Assembly (NCBI GenBank): GCA_964458015.1
Contig: CAYWGR010000128.1
Span: forward strand, 1 to 16,264
Direction: 5' to 3'
Length of the DNA: 16,264 nt
From: CAYWGR01 sp964458015
GTDB taxonomy: Bacteria; Planctomycetota; Planctomycetia; Pirellulales; Thermoguttaceae
In this document: positions 15,648 to 16,264 of the stretch, piece after piece
How positions within the stretch are numbered: the first letter of the stretch is position 1
Layout: each line of letters starts with the position of its first letter
The notes under the pieces: generated by a model
The model's input: only the letters and a program-made list of their open reading frames with translations
What the model was told of the DNA's origin: nothing
The model's database searches: none
Made by a program: the position numbers and the translations under genes

Positions 15648-16264
15648 TTACGGCTTGTCGACCGTGGATTCCTCCTGATCCAGACTGATTTGCCATCGCG
15701 TGTGATTACGCATGATATCAGCGGCCACGTCCAGCTTTTCCGCGCGTAAAGCCTCGATAATCTGAACGTGAAAATCCTTCGATTCCGTCGACAGTCCCAA
15801 AAACGGACGTGACTCACGGAAAAATGCCTGCAATAAATCGGAAAACGAAGCCAATGGCGCAATGCCGCTGGACTCGACCAGTCCTCGATGGAACGCGATG
15901 TCGTACGCGGTCCATTGGGCGATGTCGTCGTTCTCCGGCGCCGCCTGGGCCGATGCCAGAAGCTGTCCGTAAAGGGCCGGATTTCTTTTCATCGCCTGCA
16001 TCGTATAGAACAATGCGCCGGTTTCGATCACCATACGAGCTTGAAACAACTGAATCCACGGATAGTTGCTCAGTGCGAAGTGAAACCCAAAATATTCGCT
16101 GACGCGATCAAAATTAAAACTGTCGAGAACCATACCCCGACTCGGCACCGCTTCGATAATGCCTAAAAAATCCAACGCCTTCGTGGCCTCCCGCACCACC
16201 GACCGGCTCACGCCGAACTCTTGCATCATCTCTTGCTCGGTCAGCAGCGGATCGCCCGGCTTGA
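15648..16264 (-). CDS. GntR-family (FadR/FCD subfamily) transcriptional regulator, copy 2, 5' end cut by the window edge
   Basis: Paralogue of the gene at the left end. The frame is open to the right edge, with the same residues before the internal Met at 16229, so the start is missing. The winged HTH (EFGVSRSVVREATKAL) and FCD domain with the metal-site pattern Asp, His, His, His (YDIAFH, KDFH, RNHT) are intact. Against copy 1 the changes, numbered from the internal Met, are S72A, K82R, E88G, R89Q, E101D, Q108A, D112A and N182S, plus an unrelated tail (STVDKP against LPTNG). The copy stands directly upstream of, and in the same direction as, the GH36 - 936-aa - GH2 genes. It is therefore the probable local regulator of the glycan locus; a repressor released by a sugar acid is the usual mode in this subfamily. 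The ligand is inferred only. Confidence 0.93.
   Translation of the reverse strand, partial: KPGDPLLTEQEMMQEFGVSRSVVREATKALDFLGIIEAVPSRGMVLDSFNFDRVSEYFGFHFALSNYPWIQLFQARMVIETGALFYTMQAMKRNPALYGQLLASAQAAPENDDIAQWTAYDIAFHRGLVESSGIAPLASFSDLLQAFFRESRPFLGLSTESKDFHVQIIEALRAEKLDVAADIMRNHTRWQISLDQEESTVDKP
15668..16264. repeat. Right arm of the 597-bp inverted repeat (regulator gene copy 2)
   Basis: Reverse complement of 1-597 without gaps. Exact matches are 16210-16264 (55 bp, to 1-55) and 15709-15793 (85 bp, to 472-556). At the divergent sites this copy mostly has A/T at third codon positions where copy 1 has G/C. Confidence 0.95.

Noticed and set aside
1..16264. Terminal inverted repeats of a transposon or phage
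   Set aside because: The repeats are regulator coding sequence with synonymous divergence, there is no transposase, integrase or target-site duplication, and the exact 55-bp end match is better explained by assembly.

Overview
The window reads as a piece of a Planctomycetota-like genome, probably a metagenomic contig. The phylum call is inference: it rests on the kinds of protein present (large secreted glycoside hydrolases, a URO-D-like protein, and small conserved proteins I associate from memory with planctomycetes), on the moderate GC content, and on GC-rich hairpins between genes. No rRNA, tRNA, transposase, CRISPR array or phage gene was found.

Left part (1-3976). A 5'-truncated GntR/FadR-type regulator (+) runs into a convergent block on the minus strand: a CNNM/CBS/CorC membrane protein, a 73-aa hypothetical protein, and an O6-methylguanine-DNA methyltransferase-like protein. 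A 316-bp divergent intergenic region follows. It holds a cluster of G-runs and a near-consensus sigma70-type promoter. Next comes a conserved hypothetical gene on the plus strand that is interrupted at codon 22 by an in-frame TAG.

Right part (3977-16264). Everything is on the minus strand and looks like one carbohydrate-utilisation locus. In order of transcription: a second FadR-type regulator (truncated by the right edge), a secreted GH36-like alpha-galactosidase, a secreted 936-aa protein of six-hairpin glycosidase type that I cannot assign to a family, a secreted 1168-aa GH2 beta-galactosidase-like enzyme, and a tight three-gene set of malate/lactate-type (YiaK-like) dehydrogenase, URO-D-like Zn methyltransferase homologue and KDPG-type aldolase. 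The likely logic is hydrolysis of a galactose-containing glycan outside the cytoplasm, followed by oxidation and aldol cleavage of a sugar-acid intermediate inside, controlled by the regulator. No transporter, sugar-acid dehydratase or kinase lies in the window, so the pathway is incomplete as seen.

The two ends are the most unusual structure. The regulator copies form a 597-bp gap-free inverted repeat. Identity is exact over the outermost 55 bp and over an internal 85 bp, while the stretch between carries dense synonymous differences. The exact 55-bp terminal match suggests that the sequence ends are assembly break points at a repeat. The patchwork of identity suggests gene conversion between true paralogues.
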